Part shown: positions 32,238-44,721 of the stretch, piece by piece
Numbering within the stretch: the first letter of the stretch is position 1
Layout of the letters: every line of letters starts with the position of its first letter
Assembly (NCBI GenBank): GCA_025765615.1
Contig: JAIVFJ010000028.1
Location: forward strand, 62,001 to 126,000
DNA: 64,000 nucleotides
Reading direction: 5' to 3'
Origin: Zopfochytrium polystomum
Lineage: Eukaryota > Chytridiomycota > Chytridiomycetes > Chytridiales > Chytridiaceae
Program-made: the position numbers and the translations under genes
The notes under the pieces: model-generated
The model's database searches: none
The model's input: the letters and a program-made list of their open reading frames with translations, nothing else
What the model was told of the DNA's origin: nothing

Positions 32238-34221
32238 GGCTCGTTCCTCTCGCTCACCGTCAACGCGCAATCCTCGCTGGCCTCCATCTTGTCGCCGTCC
32301 GCGGCCTCGGCTTCATCTGCTGGCAGCCCTCGACGCGGTGGCGGCAGCAGCAGCGGCGGCGGCGGCGATCGCAACAGCGTTGTCGAGTACGGCGATGAGG
32401 ATCCAGAGCCCGAATTCTACGCGGAAGATCTCCTTCCCGAAGACCTCTGGGAACGGATCCTTCTGTGCGCGGCAAAATCCATCAAGGACTTGGGCCGACT
32501 GTCCCGGCTATCGCGGAGCATACGAAAGCAGACCTGGACCGGCAACTACAGCTACATGCTGAAAGCTGCCATCGTCGTCGACCACTACAACCGTCTCCTA
32601 TCACACCGCCGCATGCTGGCATCGCGGCGGGTTTCGCTGTACATGTCTCTTATGAATCGACTGTCTACCTCGATTCCGCCGTCTGAGATGCATATTGGCG
32701 AAACGGCGCTGCCGAGGCCTGTCTTTTTCCTCCCCGACGCAACGCCGTTGATCACCAGCGTCATCCAGGCCGGCATCATCAGCCCCGAAACGCACCCGAG
32801 CGCTCTCCGCTTTGCCGTAGAGTCTGGCAACATGGACCTGCTGCGAACCCTGATTCTTCAGCTCAACTATGTAGCATCCCCCGACCTCGTTCCCCTGTGT
32901 CTGAGAACCTGTGGGCCTCCCCGCATTCATCGCGAGGCGTTGCTTCTCCTGCTCGCCTCTATGGTCAACGCCGATGACTCGATCGACGCCACGGCGTTTA
33001 ATACTCATATTGTCACGAACAAGGAAGTGGAAAAGGCCTTTGTTCAAGGTATGGGTATTGCCCCAACGTGGGTCCGCAAGGGTTATCTTCGAGATCGCTT
33101 CGCCCCGACTCTGGTAGCCATGGCCGCCCACGAGAATCAAGTCAATGTGGTTCGGTTGCTTGCGAGACGCGGGTGTCCGTTGGACGATGTTCCCGCCGGC
33201 AACTTTCATGGCTGGGGTCCGCTGTCTGTGGCCTGCGCACGAGGAAACGTCAACATTGTGAACTTTCTCCTGTCCGCGGCAGCTTCCGCGGTGTCAAACT
33301 CGTCATCCTCGGCCATCATTCAGCTGGACCGACCGGACCTTTTGGCGGGATTCACGCCCCTGCACCTTGCCGCGGCGTTTGGCCACCTCGACTGCGTTGT
33401 CGCGCTTCTCGTTCACGGCCTGCCTCCAGACAGCCCGCGGCGACCGCGCCCGGCAAACGTTGCGATCACGTCGGAGGCCGACGTGGAAATCCGGCGGGCG
33501 ATCGCGGCGCTGGACTTGCCGACGTGGTTTCTGCAGCCAAAAGACCTGGGCAAGGACTCGCAGCCAACGCCGCTGTGGGACGCGGCGATGCGCAACCAGC
33601 CGCACATTGTGCCCGCGCTGGTCGCCAACGGCGCGAGCCTCGACATCCTCTCGCGGTCCGGCAAGTCCATCCTCTACCTCGCCGTCGCCGAGCTCGGCTA
33701 CGTGTCGGTGGGCCGCGCGCTGCTGGCGGCGGGGGGCGTGGGAAAAGGAGCTTTCGCGCGCCAAAGCCGCGGCCGCCGCGACAGGCGCTGGCGCCGAGTC
33801 GACAACGGCGACGATGGCGACGGCCGTGCAGCCCGTGCCGACGCTCAACTCGTCGGCGGCGCTGCCGGAGCGGGAAGGGTTCACGGCGCTGCACCGGGCG
33901 GCGCAGCTGGGCAACGTCGGGGCGGTGGCGCTGCTGGCGCCGCTGTTTGCGTCCGTCGGAGCGGTGGACGCGCGCGACGGGCTCGGGTGCTCGCCGCTAC
34001 ACGCGGCGTGCGCGCGGTCGCGGTTGCTGCCCAAGGTGGAGCCGGTCGGGCTGGCGGCGGTGGTGGAGACGCTCATTGAGTATGGGGCCGACGTGACGGC
34101 GGTGGACGGCATGGGACGCACGCCGCTGGACGTGGTTGAGATCGACGAGGTCAGGGCCGTGCTGGAGAAAGCGGCGGCTGCGGTGGCGGCTGCGGCGGAC
34201 AAGGGCGCAAAGGAAGGGTAG
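32238..34221 (+). CDS. F-box-like ankyrin-repeat protein
   Basis: Probably an adaptor: an F-box-like helix set would bind Skp1 and the ankyrin repeats a substrate. The frame opens after an AG at about 32237 with no ATG inside, so a short upstream exon with the start is expected (none chosen). The first residues are Ser/Gly-rich. LLPEDLWERILLCAAKSIKDL (about 32430-32490) is the F-box-like part. Ankyrin repeats follow: HPSALRFAVESGNMDLLRTLI, FAPTLVAMAAHENQVNVVRLL, WGPLSVACARGNVNIVNFLL, FTPLHLAAAFGHLDCVVALL, LYLAVAELGYVSVGRALL. The frame then breaks near 33740. The same repeat pattern continues in another frame (FTALHRAAQLGNVGAVALL, SPLHAACARS, ADVTAVDGMGRTPLDV) to the stop at 34221. A GC-rich intron (GTGGGA to CCGAG, about 33740-33800) restores frame; a one-base indel in the G6 run would too. 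Confidence 0.68.
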
Positions 34222-34225
34222 TGGT

Positions 34226-34302
34226 GTGTGCTTTTTTCTTTTTTCCTTTTTCTTTTTTCTTTTTTCTTTTTTCTTTTTTTCTTTTTTTTCTTTTCTTTTG
34301 TG
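34226..34302 (+). repeat. CTTTTTT-type pyrimidine tract after the F-box/ankyrin stop
   Basis: Short T runs separated by single C, starting almost at the stop codon; likely in the 3' UTR or terminator. Confidence 0.75.
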
Positions 34303-34622
34303 TTTGAATTTGGAGCCGCAGGTAACGAACGGGTTGGGGGTGGGAGAAAGCGTTGCTGGGGGGACAGCGTTGGAGAACAGGCTGCGTGTACAAAATACAT
34401 ATACATTTATATATATTCTGCCGCAGCTGACCTTAGGAGTCGCTTCTTCGCAATGGATTGGTGTGTTCGTCACTCGCACAGGTGCCTTGCAAAATCGCCG
34501 TCAAACCCGGTTGTCTGTGTGTCTGCCTGCCATCCGTCTGTGTGCCTGCCCTCTGTCTACGTTTCTTTTGTTTGTTTTGGGAAAAGCGCAAGGGAGGAAA
34601 GAGATTGGTGGAGAGACAGAGT

Positions 34623-34624
<2 letters not shown>

Positions 34625-34674
<50 letters not shown>

Positions 34675-34680
34675 GAAAGA
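34625..34680 (+). repeat. (GA)n tract in the RhoGEF 5' region
   Basis: About 55 bp of GA ending 55 bp before the RhoGEF start codon, so probably in the 5' UTR or core promoter. Confidence 0.85.
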
Positions 34681-34735
34681 GTCTGAGCATCATTGCAGCA
34701 CCATCATTAGCCCATTCGCCTCTCCCCACCAGCAC

Positions 34736-34799
34736 ATGAGCTCGTACGGGAACAACGCGGGCAGCAGCAGCGGCGGCTACAACTACAACTACGCCAGCT

Positions 34800-34831
<32 letters not shown>

Positions 34832-37800
34832 GGCGGCTACAGCAGTGGCAGTGGCAGAGTCGCTGCCGGCGGCGGCGGGGGCGGCGGCGGCGGCATGTCC
34901 CCTGCCCCGCAACGTTCATCCACCTCGGCATCCGCCTCCGGCCCGTCTCCGCCACTCCCGTATTCCGCATACCACCCGTCCTCGCCTTCGTCCTACTCGT
35001 CCAACAGCGGCTTCAACGCCCTGCCGTCCCCTCCGCTCCGCCACACCAGCACCACGTCCTCCGCCCCGCCCGTCCCCTTCAGCGCAGCGTCGTCGTCGTC
35101 GTCAGCGATCCCCTTCCCGGCGGGATCGCCGTCGCCACAGCGCGGGGCGACCATCAGCTTCGGTTCCGACTACGGCATCTCGAGCGCCGCCGCCTCTGGC
35201 GCGCCATCGCGCACCCACACCACCATCATTGGCTCCTACACCTTCTCCGGCCCCGATCCGTCCGCCGTCCCGTCGCGTCTGCCGCCCGGCGACGACTGGA
35301 CGAAGCACGTCGACCCGAACTTGCTCGCATCCATCTCCAAGGACGAGCAGAAGCGGCAGCATCAGCTGTTTGAGATTGTCCAGAACCAAACAAACTACGT
35401 GGCCGATCTGACCACAGTGTACATGCTCTACTTTGAGCCCCTCATGGATCAAGACATTATTGAAGAGTCTCGTCGGTTCGACTTTCGATGGGATGTGTTT
35501 GGCCCCTTTGAGGATCTTCTCCTGCTCAACAGGCGCTTGCTGCAGATTCTCCAGGACAGGCAACTGGCTTCGAATTACGTCTTCCGGCAGATTGGCGACA
35601 TCTTCTTGGAAGTAGGGAAGGACTTGAGCCTATACGAGTATTACGGCGAGAACAACGAAATCTCTGTTGCGGAGCTGAAGCAGGAAATTAAGAGGAATCC
35701 TAAATTGGGAGCTTTCCAGGATGTAAGTAGGGGCTGAAAATTTCTCCCCTGGTGCGCTGGGCGACTGATAGATAACAAACAGTGGGTGAGGCAAACATAC
35801 AAGGTGCAGGAGCTGAAGGACTACTTGACCAATGTCATCAAACGACTGTCTGACTACAAGCTGAACTTGGAGAGTGTTTTGAAGCAAACTCCGGAAAATC
35901 ATCCCGACGTATTTCTCATTCCCAAAGCGCTGGAAGTCATTGGCGATGTCGGGCAGCGCATGAACAGTGCTGCAAAGAAAACGCAAATCAAGCGAAAGAT
36001 GACGTATCTTCGGAACCGCATTGCACCGAATCCAATGGTAGGGACCCCGCCTTTTTGCCTCGCCTTTTCTTAATTCACGTTTCCTTGCTTAGGTCGACCT
36101 TCTCCGCCTGGATGATTCGCACAGGGATTTGATTTACGAGACACGCATGACAGTCAGACGAAACCAAGATCATAACATCACCCTCTTCTTATTCGACCAC
36201 TACCTCGTCATGGCTAAAACGAATCAAGATTTGGTTGCAGAAGAAGATGAACCACAAGAGAACGCCATGAAAGCAACTGGATATCCGTTTCAGATTTATA
36301 AAGAGGCACGTCGAGTGGTTGATCCATATAGATTTGAGCTGTGTATTAATACCTTCAAACTCTACGCTCACAGCCACTTCCTCTGGATCTGATCACTGTT
36401 GCAAAATCCTCAGGCTTGCCCGGAGGGGATTCGATCATTCGCCAGGCCTCTTTGATGATTGGGAATCACCACCAAGCCGGCCCTGCAACCAATCCTGCGA
36501 AGCTCGCATTCACCGTGACCATTCCCGACATGCAGCACTCTACCGGTCCAATTGCGTATAACTTTATTGCAATGAACGAGGCGGCAAGAGACCAGTGGGT
36601 CAAAAAAATTACGGATCAGAAGCGCGCTCGCATTGCCTCTTTCCCATTAATCGTCTCGGACCTCCTCGAGCCGACTGCGCTTCCTGGTGGTAGCCTTGTT
36701 GTCGCTGCGACCGCAGGAGGTGTTGGACATATGCCCAACTCTAGTCCATACTCTTCAGGGAACGGCGCGCACAGCAGCAGTCCTGGTGGCGTTGGAGGGC
36801 TGCTTGTCACTGGGGCAGTGGAAGATCTGAACCGCGTTGTGTCTGCAGCGATAGTGGCTGACCGGCTGTTGCTGGCAACCCCGAGGGGAATCCTGCTCGG
36901 ATCAAAGAACTCGGCCAGCATGCAGACAAGCTTCTTGAGCAACGCATTGAGTTTGTCGGACATTACCCAGATCGATGTGATGGCTGACCTCGACTTGCTA
37001 ATTGTTCTGGCCGGTGGGTTTCCTCAGCATTTTTGCCCAATCTCAGCATCACGCTTTGTAAAACTTCAGTGATTTTTGGTTACCACTTCATTTAACTCTG
37101 AGTGTTCTCCCTCTTGCAGACCGCGTGCTTTACGCGTTTGCATTGGCCGCCGTGCTTTCCGGTCCGCAGGGTGGACAAGCCTCCAGACCTCGTAAAATCG
37201 CTGAAAGTGTGGCTTTCTTCCGAATCGGAGTTTGCGACGGGAAGCGACTTATTTGCGTTGTCGGGCCGTCGGCTTTACGCTGGGACATTAAGCTGGTAGA
37301 CCCCATCAAGGAAAAGAAGAAGAGCTTGTTCTCAAAGTCAAAAGACTTTGAAATCTTCAAGGTGAAAGCGCAGCCTGTTCCCTTGCCTTGTGCTAACGGC
37401 TTTGCTGTGCCAACCGCGACATAATCAGGAATTTGTGATTCCAACTCGTGTTACGTCAATCAACTTTTTGAAGTCGCGCGTCGTGCTGGGATGCACAAAA
37501 GGATTCGAAATGGTCCACCTCCAGCTCGTTGGTTAGTTCCACTGCATCCAGCCAAACTCCTTTTTTTTTTTTGCGGCTGGCACCAATCCAATCTTTCGCA
37601 TCGTAGGAGCTGCTGCCAACGCACCGCTGTTGGATCAGAACGATCCAGACCTTCGCTTCGTCCTCGGACGAGACGACCTGAACCCGATCGGGCTTTTCCG
37701 CACTGTGGACGAAGACTTCTTTTTGTGCTTCCAGGGTGAGCCATCAATGCTTCCGAGTGATTCTCGGGATGGACAACTGATCGTTTTCCGCCTGTCTCTG

Positions 37801-38198
37801 CTGCTCGAAACCAGATATTGGATTCTATGTGAATCGAAACGGCAAGCGAACGCGCGCAAATGTCACGATTCGATGGCGAGGCGTTCCCACCGCGTTCGGT
37901 AAGTTGCTAATGGAAGGCGGCCTACCATTTCAGCAGCATTTCTTCTGTTGTTTCCCGGTATGCGTGCTTTGCTTAACTATGTCCCTCCCCCTTCACTGCT
38001 CCAACAGCGTACCTTGCGCCGTACATTGTGGCGGTGTCTCCAACAGCCTTGGAGGCGTACCACTTGTCGAGCGGCGAACTGGTGATGGCGCGACTGATGC
38101 AATCACAGCGGTGCATCCACGTTGCCGACGATGCCGTCTTTGTCTCGAGAATGAGCCCCGAAGGCCAAGTCGTCTCGAGGATCTCTCTGAAGCGCTGA
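34736..38198 (+). CDS. ROM2: Rho1 GDP-GTP exchange factor (DH-PH-CNH), ROM1/ROM2 type
   Basis: Activates Rho1 at the plasma membrane in the cell-wall integrity pathway. ATG at 34736 starts a Ser/Gly/Tyr-rich low-complexity N terminus of about 170 residues. The DH domain runs from DEQKRQHQLFEIVQNQTNYVADL (about 35341) through FEDLLLLNRRLLQIL and, after an intron at about 35724-35782, QELKDYLTNVIKRLSDYKLNLESVL. The PH domain starts at about 36094 (LLRLDDSHRDLIYETRM, TLFLFDHYLVMAK). An intron at about 36314-36375 joins EARR to PLPLDLITVA, and it continues to YNFIAMNEAARDQW. The CNH domain follows in several exons: GAVEDLNRVVSAAIVADRLLLATPRGI, LITQIDV-like strands, PLLDQNDPDLRFVL, FFLCFQ-GFYVNRNGKRTR and AYLAPYIVAVSPTALEAYHL. 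The stop is TGA at 38196-38198. The DEP domain of yeast Rom2 is not seen. Confidence 0.9.
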
Positions 38199-38249
38199 TG
38201 GAAGTCTTTTCATTTTTGGGGTTGCAAGGGACGCGAGATTCGCATTCTC

Positions 38250-38552
38250 TCTTTTTTTTTTTTTTTTTTTCTTTTTTTTTTTTTCTCCGGGTGTTTTAGT
38301 ATCCATTTTTTTTGTTGCTGACCTTTGCGTGTTTGCTCACTGCCCCATTCATCCAGTTTTTTTTTTTTTTTTTTTGTTTTTTTTTTTGTTTCTCCTTTGG
38401 CAACCGGCGTTCGCCCCATCAGATCCGTCCAGCGTTCGTTCCAATGTATCTTTGCGTTTGCCCCGAAATTGCTCATGATTCAGTTTTCGGCTTTTATTGT
38501 CCTCGTTGGGGGCTTTTCTTTTTTTTTTTTTTTTTTTTCTCTTTTTTTCTGT
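38250..38552 (+). repeat. Three long T tracts downstream of the RhoGEF
   Basis: Near-pure T runs at about 38250-38283, 38356-38391 and 38518-38540 with some C or G. ORFs rich in Phe across them are artefacts. Confidence 0.8.
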
Positions 38553-38788
38553 TTCTGGCTGGCAGCGACCACTGACGAGCGTGGGCTTTACCCTGTCACC
38601 AATCATGTTTGAGCGGCAAGGCTTCGGACCGCACGCAAACACACGACCGATTTTGCGAAAAAGAACAATCCTTTCCTTTTCTCACACTCTGTCTGTCTCT
38701 CTGTCTGTCTCTCTTTCTCCCTCTCACACTTCACAACTTCACTGGGAAGAATGGAGACGAGAGACAAGAAATGTGTTCGCCAATATGA

Positions 38789-38860
38789 TGAGGGAGGGAG
38801 GGAGGCACTGAGGGAGAGAGAGACAGACAGACAGACAGACGGACAGATGGACAGACCGAC
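38789..38860 (+). repeat. GGGA/GACA purine-rich tract before the LD-motif gene
   Basis: GAGG and GACA repeats on the coding strand, about 300 bp before the chosen start of the next gene; the same kind of tract occurs before the other + genes. Confidence 0.7.
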
Positions 38861-39161
38861 AGACTGCGATGTGAGAGCGAGAAGAGCCGCCACCTTCATT
38901 TTCCTCCTTTGGCTCTCTCTCTCCATTTCTTCTTCCTTGCCTGATCTGCCGGGTCCTTTGGGAAACAACTGCCCTGCCCCCCACCGACGCCCATTACCAC
39001 CACCACTACCACCACCACCACGACACCACCATCCCTTCCACTGCCACCACTTCCCTCCTGGCGCAGGCGGCCCGCCCGTTTTCGACTCCTTGGCTGGAGA
39101 GACGATCGGCGGCTCATCATCGTCACCTCACAGATCCCCTTTGGTGCAGGCGGTTCCAACC

Positions 39162-42100
39162 ATGAGCGCCACAATGGCACCATCCACCGATGCGCTCATC
39201 GTCAACTCGTATGCGTTTCCCAGCGGCAGTAATTCGCAGAGCAGCAAATCTGGGCCGAGTGGGGGCGGGACCGGAGGAGGTGGCGGAGGCGGAGGCGGCG
39301 GCGGCGGTGGCGGCGGAGGATCAGGCGGCAGCGGCGGAGCTCTTCGTCGCAAAATGTCCCTCTCCTCTAACAAGATGAAGATCTCGGACCCGATCCCCGA
39401 TCCCTCCGTCACCCCGCCGCCAGGCTCCATCCCAATACAAAAGAAGCCTGAAAGGATGCCCTCGCTGCGCTCTCGTAGTGTGGACGCCCGCAGGAGCCAG
39501 CGGCGGTCCCGCAAGAACGAGGGCGACGACGCCGCCTCTGCGGGCGGAGTCTTTTCCGGCGGCTCGCGATATGCCGCCAAGAAGCACGAAGACGAAGACA
39601 ACCCGTTCCGCGGCCGCACCAACGCCGACCCAACTCGATCGTCGCCTCAGCTGCGACCGTCAGCCGACCCTCCGCCATCCCAATCCTCGTCGCCCGTTCC
39701 GCCGTTCCGCCCGTTCAGGTCTCGCTCGAAACCTGACATCACCGAGGACGGCCGCTCCACTCCCCCGCAAGCACCCCCTTTCCAGCCCTACGTGCCGTTC
39801 GACGATGGTCGATCGCCTTCCCCTGTGGTTCGCCGCCAGCAAGCCTATGCATTCGACGACAGCAGAGCCTCGAGTCCCATGAGCGATTTTCAGCGGAACA
39901 GTCAGAGCAATCATTACTATCAGTCGAATGCCCCCTTCAACGCCGAGATCGTTGCTCCAAACGGGCGACCGTCTGCTGTTTTCCGAGCTGCTTTGGAGAA
40001 CGACAGAAGGCCGTCGCACGATGGGTCTTCCGGCAGGTCGTCACCCGCGATCTATACGAATTCTCAGTATAACCGTCCTTCGACAAATGATCATGCGTCC
40101 GGATCATCCTCACCACAGTCACTTAATAATACGTCGCTTCACACTTTCAAACTCGCCACCACCACCTCCACCCCAATTCCCTGCGGTGCCAATGTCGGCT
40201 ATGACTCCAGGACAAGCTTTGTTCTATCAGAAACGCCCATCACTAGATAATAATGCTCCCGGCGCAACACGAGGCTATGCGGGGGTTGGCCCGCCGCCGT
40301 CTGTGGGTATACGGCAGTTGCCGGCATCGGCACTGCCCACCACTGGGCCTATCCCCATTCTTTCTCACAAGAGGCCGTCTGAGACGTCGCCAGCAGCGGC
40401 TCTGGCTGCGTCGAGACAGGCAACTGCTCGAGCACTCGAAGGGCGTCGACCGTCAAACGAATCCTCAATATCCAATTCGAGTTACACGAACGTCCCAACA
40501 TCCCCGCAAGGTAACCCAATGGGGCTACGAACAACCGATCCTCGGTACGCAAGGAAGCCATCAGCATCAGGGATGAACTCTAGTGCACCTCGTATGTCTA
40601 CCACCATGGACGAACTCGAGGCGTTCCTTCGAGATCATGATGCGTCACGGAGACCGAGCGGAGAGGCGACCACCACCAACCGCTACGGTGGTCCACAAAG
40701 TGGTAACAGCAGTCCAACGACGGCGGCGCCCGCCTGGAGCCCCAACACCTCACCAGGCCTTGGTCCTCGATCAAAGTCGAGTGGTGCTGCTATTGGAGTG
40801 CACAGCTCATTGGCACAACCAATGGGTCGGGGCGCAGGCAAAATGGGGTTGGAGAGACCTCAGCTGTCTGGCACGAACGGATCCGGGCCAATCTCCCCAC
40901 CGGCCTCGAACGCAACTGGGGTAAGCAGCCTTTTCATTTCAAACCTGTTGCTATGGTTGTAACAATTTTCTGGGTGTACAGCGTCTGGAACAGCTTCTCA
41001 AAAGCAGTACGGTCACGCGATCGGAGGCCAGAGTTCCCGCCTCAGACGTTGCAGCAGAATTGGACGAACTGCTACCTCTTTCCTCTTCAAAACCGGCAAC
41101 TTCAAGAGGCCCGTCAAGCGATCCTCGCTTTGCTCGAAAACAGTCAGAAAGTGCCAAAAAGCTGGAAGATCTCCTCGATAGCATCCCCCTTTCCGCCTCC
41201 ACCTCTCCTACTTCCACCCCATCCTCCATTGTCGGGAATGTGCGAGTTGTGTCGCCGTCCCCATCTTCGGCTTCAGATCGATCGTCGCAAGTCCCTTTGG
41301 ACCTCCCTACGTCTGTGGCCGGCCAACTCGCCTCACTTGCTCCATCAAAGAAATCATGGGCGCAGCGAAAAGCGCCTGCAACCACAGCTCGAGCCGTGGA
41401 CGATGCAGACCAAGCCACCATTGATCGATTGGAGGGACGGCGGCCATCAGTGAAATACGCCTCCCGTTCGGCAAGCAAAGCGAAGAAAGAGGAAATGTCA
41501 ACGCCGACGACTGTGGCGCCTGCATTGAACGAATCGGCAGATTTTGCACAATCGTCGCAGTCGTCATTGTCCTCTTCTCGACAGCAGTCACCTCCTGTCG
41601 AGGATCGGCGTCCATCGCGAACTGCACCGAGCAGAGGAATCCTTGTCTCGCGATCAGACTCGAAAGAGCCGGTCTGTAGCAGAAAGAAACTGGTCCATGA
41701 TTTTTCTCCTAACCGCGCTCCGTTTGTCAGATTCCAATACAGAGCGCCTCTCAGAGGTCGCTATCGCGCCCGACTACTGGAACTAACCCTCATCCAGTGC
41801 ATCTGGTGTCAACCCCAACGCCGCTGTCCCCAAATAATGACGTCATCTCCTCCTACGGCGAAGGACCAGTCTCCCCAAACCCAGCATCCAACCAGAAACC
41901 CACTCAACGCCGCCAGCAATCTGAAGGAACGAGCAATTCAGGAGGTTACCAATCCCCCTCACGTGAATTGTCAACACGGCGGCGACCGTCGGCCCCATCC
42001 GCACGCACGGCTGCCCTGAGCGCCTTGACGAGTGAACTGGAAGCCACCATGCGCAGCCTGGACGACATCCCACCCGCCTCTCCACCGCGAATGGAGACGA

Positions 42101-44721
42101 GATCAAAGTCAGTCGGTCCACCTCGGCGTGGAAGAGAGCAAGGGGTCGAACCGACCAGGAACCCTTCAGAAGGACACGATGTTCCTATGCAGCGTTCGAG
42201 AAGTCGCCCACCTACCTCTAGCCGCACCACCGAGCAGAGATCTGCCGGTCCAGCCGCGGATGACGCGCCTGTGGCAACAAAGGACAAACTTGACAACCTC
42301 TTGCAGGAGATGCTTCACGAGAGCGGAATGGACCCCTTCGAACGCAGCCTCACGCCAGGGAGCGGGCGGAAAACTCCACAGCAGCGCCCTCAATCGGGGA
42401 AGTTCGACCTCGGCGCTGCGTTGTTTGCGACTGTGGAGCGGACGTACTCGCCTTTGCCGCCCGAAAACAGTAGCGCGACGCAAGTGCCTTCAACTATTGG
42501 CGTTGCCTCTACGAGATCAAGCGCAGTGGGATCCCGTGCGTCTCCTCTTCCGCCAGCAACAGCAGAGCCTCTGGCGCAACAGCCTACGCAGTACAACGCG
42601 CCACCCGCAGGCCCACGCAGACTGTCCGTGAAATCTTCATCGAGAGCCGCTCCTGCGCTTGGACCACAGCAGCCACCTCCTTCGCAGCCAGAGGCCCAGC
42701 CACCTGTGACGACCGCATCAGCAGGGAAATCGCCACAGTCGTGGGTGAGGCCAGGTCCAGGCCACGGGAGACCGAACGAAAATGAGCAACGTGCGGACAC
42801 ATCCAGACCCGCAGATGCACCAGATTTGAACTATTCTCTCCGAGGAAGGGAATACGCGCAGCGTCGAACTGGCGGAGCGAATGGTTCACAGCCAGACTTG
42901 CTTGTCCCCAACGTGGAGCGATCGAGACCCTCCCGGTCAAGCGGCCCAAGGTCGGCAAGACTCGAAGAGGCGCCTCTTGGGACTGCCTCGAATTATGTAC
43001 CTCGCTCAGCTGTACCGGCGGCACCAATTCCTTATAATATGTGGTCTGCACCTCCTGCTCATGAGACGCCAGTGGCAGACTCTGCTCCAACCAGCACTGC
43101 CGCCCAATCGCCTCCGCGAGTTAGTGCGCGCATCTCGGCGTATCAGAGCCGCATAAACGTAGCCAGCTCCTCCGACTCCGACCTGCGCTCTGGGCGCTCA
43201 AAGTCTCGGACTCGCCTCGGCCCGCCAGAGAGCTCGGACGGGCCGCAAACTGCAACGGTTGGCGACAAGGAGGGTGTTGATGGCGAGAGAGTCTCCCAAT
43301 GGGAGCGTTCCCGCTCCCGCATACGACCACAGGAATCTTCGGCGCTAGTCGAGCCCCGTGTCGGCGATCCCAGCTCGAATGAAACGAGCCGAACCGGGGC
43401 GGCTCGATCAAGATCGAGACCACGAGCGCCACCACAGGACGGCTACACGCGGGAGGCGGACCTCTTGTCTCCCAACATTTCTGCACCTTCGGATGGAGGA
43501 CGGCGCAGAGCACAGGATTCTCGCTCCAATTCGACTCGTGAACCGGACTTGGTCGGCGCTCCGTACCGCTATGAAAATGCTGATAGTAGCTATTCGAGCA
43601 GGAGGGCAGACGCTGGACAGTCTTCATTGACCCCGAGCCCTGTACCACTTTCCAACCGACGCACTCCTTCTGATAGGCTGCCTGGAACTAACATGGAATA
43701 TGCAGCGTCAACCTCCTCTTCTGTCTCGTACACACCCTCGACTGGCGGCGATCTCGCTCTGGACTCGGCTGGAGCTGCGGCCCTCCATAAGGCCTCGGTG
43801 GCTCACAACATTTCGAACGGAAGACAATCCCACCGTGTTTCCAGACGCGCTTCGTACCGCGAGAGCGGTGGTCTGGATCCGTCCGCCTCTCTGAACGCAA
43901 ACCCGGCCGAAACTGACAACGCACCTGTCGAGCAACAACAATTGCGCGAGCGCCCTCGGAGGTCGCAACAACCCGAGCGGCGACCCTCTGGAATTCCAGG
44001 CACACCAACAACAGGCCCAGGAAACCCGCTCCCACCGTCAAACCCGACCTCCCCGCGTGTGTCCGTCAGACCTCCGTCGTCGCCGCCAGGTAAACGCGTC
44101 TCGCGCAGCATGAGCGCGACCGCGTCGCTCGACGTTGCCCAGCAGCAGCTGCAGCGATTTTCAAACGCCCTGGCGTCGTCGCCGCGTGCGGCCACCCCGG
44201 ACGCAACTCTTTTGCAGCCTTCCGCGACTGATTCGTCTGCCGCCGATGCGCCGAGCGAACTTCCTGTCGGAGCCGGCGCAGAGGCCGGGGAAGGAGTCGT
44301 CGCCCCGGCGCCGGACGGTGCAGCGACCACAGCTGAGCAGGCCGCCGACGCAGCGGGTTCGGCGGCTGCCACGGGTGCGCAGCCGGCGAAGCCGGCCTTT
44401 TTCATGGGCCTGTTTTCGTCAATGTGGGGCAAAAAGCAGCAGCAGCAGCAGCAGCCGCAACCGTTGGCAGCCGGCGGCGACGGGGCGGCTAAGACCGCAG
44501 AAGACGTGCCAGGTGCGCCAGCGGACGCCTCTGCGGTGGAGGACGCTGGTGCCGCAGCGGCTGTTGACGCTGGCGACACGCAAGCGCTTGCGCTGGCGTC
44601 GTCCGAGGAGACGGCTGCGGAAGATCGCGTCACGAGTCCGGCGCCGACGGCTGCGGAAGTGATTACTGGCTTCGCATCGACGCGCGCAACTTGGGCGAAC
44701 CGTGCTGGCGCCGGAAAGTGA
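39162..44721 (+). CDS. Very long Ser/Pro/Arg-rich disordered protein with repeated LD-like helices
   Basis: Protein of about 1750 residues, almost all low complexity. ATG at 39162 (MSATMAPSTDAL) is preferred to an in-frame ATG at 38751, whose extra 137 residues look like 5' UTR. Splits: a frame change between about 40039 and 40210 (candidate intron GTCGTC to CACAG), an intron at about 40921-40981 (GTAAGC to TACAG), and a 38-nt intron at about 41694-41731 (CTAAC branch site). Between the disordered parts are six short acidic amphipathic helices of paxillin LD type: MDELEAFL (40606), RLEQLLKS (40982), ELDELLPL (41057), KLEDLLDSI (41159), ELEATMRSLDDI (42033) and KLDNLLQEML (42286). Many EGRRPS/DRRPS repeats may be basophilic kinase sites. 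The C terminus has AFFMGLFSSMWGKK and a short Gln run. No LIM or other folded domain. Function unknown; a scaffold or adhesion role is inference. Confidence 0.65.

Noticed and set aside
33303..34406. 367-codon minus-strand ORF
   Set aside because: Antisense of the ankyrin region plus the T-rich tract (poly-Lys); composition explains its length.
38210..38642. Phe-rich and Lys-rich ORFs on both strands
   Set aside because: Translations of the long T tracts.
40951..44633. Minus-strand ORFs of 100-276 codons opposite the LD gene
   Set aside because: GC-rich coding DNA leaves few stops in antisense; the + frame has the consistent helices and splice signals.
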